A stretch of DNA of 64,000 nucleotides from Phalacrocorax aristotelis (taxonomy: Eukaryota; Chordata; Aves; Suliformes; Phalacrocoracidae), in NCBI RefSeq assembly GCF_949628215.1, contig NC_134277.1, positions 27,107,179-27,171,178 of the forward strand. The letters are read 5' to 3'. Made by a program: the position numbers and the translations under genes. Under the pieces are notes generated by a model. It had not been told where the DNA came from and made no database searches. It worked only from the letters and a program-made list of their open reading frames with translations. Below, piece after piece: positions 62,396 through 64,000 of the stretch. Each line of letters begins with the position of its first letter. Within the stretch, counting starts at the first letter, position 1.

Positions 62396-62779
62396 TGTTT
62401 AGGTTCGAGAAGAGGAGGCTGAGGGGAGACCTTATCACTCTCTACCACTACCTGAAAGGAGGTTGTAGCGAGGTGGGTGTTGGTCTCTTCTCCCAAGTAA
62501 CGAGTGGTAGGATGAGAGGAAATGGCCTCAAGCTGTGCCAGGGGAGGTTTAGATTGCATATTAGGAAACATTACTACACTGAAAGGGTTGTCAGAGATTG
62601 GAACAGGCTTTCCAGGGAAGTGGTTGAGTCATCATCCTTGGACATATTTAAAAGACGTTTGGATGTGGTGCTTAGGCACATGGTTTAGTGGTGAACTGGC
62701 AGTGTTAGATTTATGGTTGGACTCAATGATCTTAAAGGTCTTTTCCAGCCTATACAATTCTGTGTGTATTCTGTGTGCA
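62396..62779 (+). mobile_element. CR1 LINE, 5'-truncated 3' part
   Basis: Translated pieces [40 protein letters not shown] and [20 protein letters not shown] match the copy at 32818. The 3' end carries TTGGACTCAATGATCTTAAA and then imperfect ATTCTGTG units. Diverged and non-coding overall. Confidence 0.9.
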
Positions 62780-63752
62780 ATAAGCCTGCTGAAAGAAATA
62801 TTTTTTCTTTTTTACATTATGTATAACCTGTGAAACTCATCCTGTAGAAATCACAAGGAGCAAAGTTTAATAGGAATCCAGAAGCTATTAAATACTTTTA
62901 TAGAGGGTGGAACCATCTTCAGCGAGCGTAATTGTATTTCTGATTATCAACTACTCACTCAGCTGGTGGATACACTATTTCTCAGCTTCTTATACTCTGT
63001 GGCCTCTACTGGCTCACTGATACCCCCCTGAATAGCTCATGTAGTACTGCTCTGTGTGCTGGTGTCTAAGTCTGGTATGGGTAAAGTAACAAGGAGGTGG
63101 ATCAGAACTTTAGTTCTAGCAAGAAGTTGTAATTTTATGCCAGAAATCTGGACTTTATCCCATGGCGTTAGCAACTCTCTGGGCTGAGACGTGGTATAGG
63201 ATGCTGGTCACGTCAACCTGCTTGAGAGCACAGTTCAGCCTTTGGTTATGGCAGAGGCTACTCAAGGGTGGTTTGTGCTCCTCTGGATGGAGTTTAGTGC
63301 TTTATTGAGATGTGAGGTGCAGCCCTGATGCTTCACTTGGACAACGTGGGTACGACTGTGTAGTTGGGGAGGATGACACATGGAAGAAGGTCCAAGTTTC
63401 TTGACTGAAAAATTTCTCTCTACCCATTGACCCCCAGGGAGCTTTGCAGGTGAAGGACTATGATAGAAAGGGTTGAGTGCTCTTACCCACTTGAGTGCTA
63501 TGTGGTGAGCCCCATCCAAGGCTGGGTTGACATGGACACCCCATCAGAGCCCTCTCCACGTGCTGGTAGAGCTCCAGAGGGAAGATGGCATCAGGCTGCA
63601 GCCAGCTGGTCCAGAGCTGCTAGGGGTTCGGGTGGAGCATGGCAGAGCCAAGGCTTGTGTGGAAAGAAAATCATCTCCTGGGGAACTATTTCTAGGAGGA
63701 AAAGATTTGCTCCAGGCTCAGTTTTGCCAGGACTGAAAAGCTCAAGTAATTA

Positions 63753-63776
63753 AACAAAACAAAACAAAACAAAACC
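63753..63776. repeat. AAAAC pentanucleotide repeat
   Basis: Four to five AAAAC units in intron 2 of the dehydrogenase gene. It may be the remnant of an A-rich tail, but no element body was recognised beside it. Confidence 0.9.
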
Positions 63777-64000
63777 CACAGTGGATATTTCAGCTTTTTA
63801 GGGTCCTCTCTGAGCCTGAGAGGAAGTTTGTAATTTTTGCACTTCCCTCCTTCTTCATATATTGGAATGGTTATGATCACATTTTTTACAGGCCATTACC
63901 ATCCATATTTGTTTCCTAAACCTTACCAGTTGTTTTCAGCCACCTCTGTCTATTCATGTTTTCCCACTGAACCCCTTATCTCTTTCTTCTTGCATTTTTC

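Larger units (their letters stand above)
51661..64000 (+). other. Dehydrogenase intron 2, running past the right edge
   Basis: No exon continuing KPT-(G) with the expected YGG pattern was found in over 12 kb, so exon 3 presumably lies beyond 64000. It contains CR1 copies at 53430-54330 and 62396-62779 and an AAAAC repeat near 63753. Other stretches over 300 bases (51661-53429, 54331-62395, 62780-63752) show no recognised gene. Confidence 0.6.

Overview
The window looks like vertebrate, most probably avian, nuclear DNA. It has large AT-rich non-coding stretches, three compact CpG-rich promoters, GT-AG spliced genes, and 5'-truncated CR1 LINE copies ending in ATTCTATGA/ATTCTGTGA-type repeats as its only clear mobile elements. 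CR1 also occurs in crocodilians and turtles, so bird is an inference. No bacterial, viral, LTR or CRISPR features were seen.

Layout. 1-18587 is intergenic, with no gene I can support. 18588-24603 holds TFPI2 on the minus strand: five coding exons, a complete 238-residue three-Kunitz serine protease inhibitor, a TATA box and a CpG-rich promoter. 24604-28020 is the spacer between head-to-head TFPI2 and GNG11; the mammalian neighbour GNGT1 was not found there. 28022-31666 holds GNG11 on the plus strand: two coding exons, a complete 73-residue G-protein gamma subunit with a CaaX end. From 31880 to beyond the right edge runs an acyl-CoA dehydrogenase-family gene on the plus strand. Only its first two coding exons are seen (32038-32190 and 51540-51660), separated by a 19.3-kb intron, and the rest lies past 64000.

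The TFPI2-GNG11 order and orientation match the conserved block on human chromosome 7q21 (CALCR-TFPI2-GNGT1-GNG11-BET1). The dehydrogenase gene just after GNG11 is not part of that human block. The three genes have unrelated jobs: extracellular protease inhibition, membrane G-protein signalling and, by family, mitochondrial acyl-CoA oxidation. They share only proximity.

Five sizeable CR1 copies (32.8, 42.6, 50.9, 53.4 and 62.4 kb) all lie in the dehydrogenase introns. Two form a near-identical inverted pair around coding exon 2, with a sharply bounded high-identity block suggesting gene conversion. One retains a decayed reverse transcriptase with an altered catalytic motif. I found no clear evidence of an entirely new biological system; the inverted CR1 pair around exon 2 is the most noteworthy structure.
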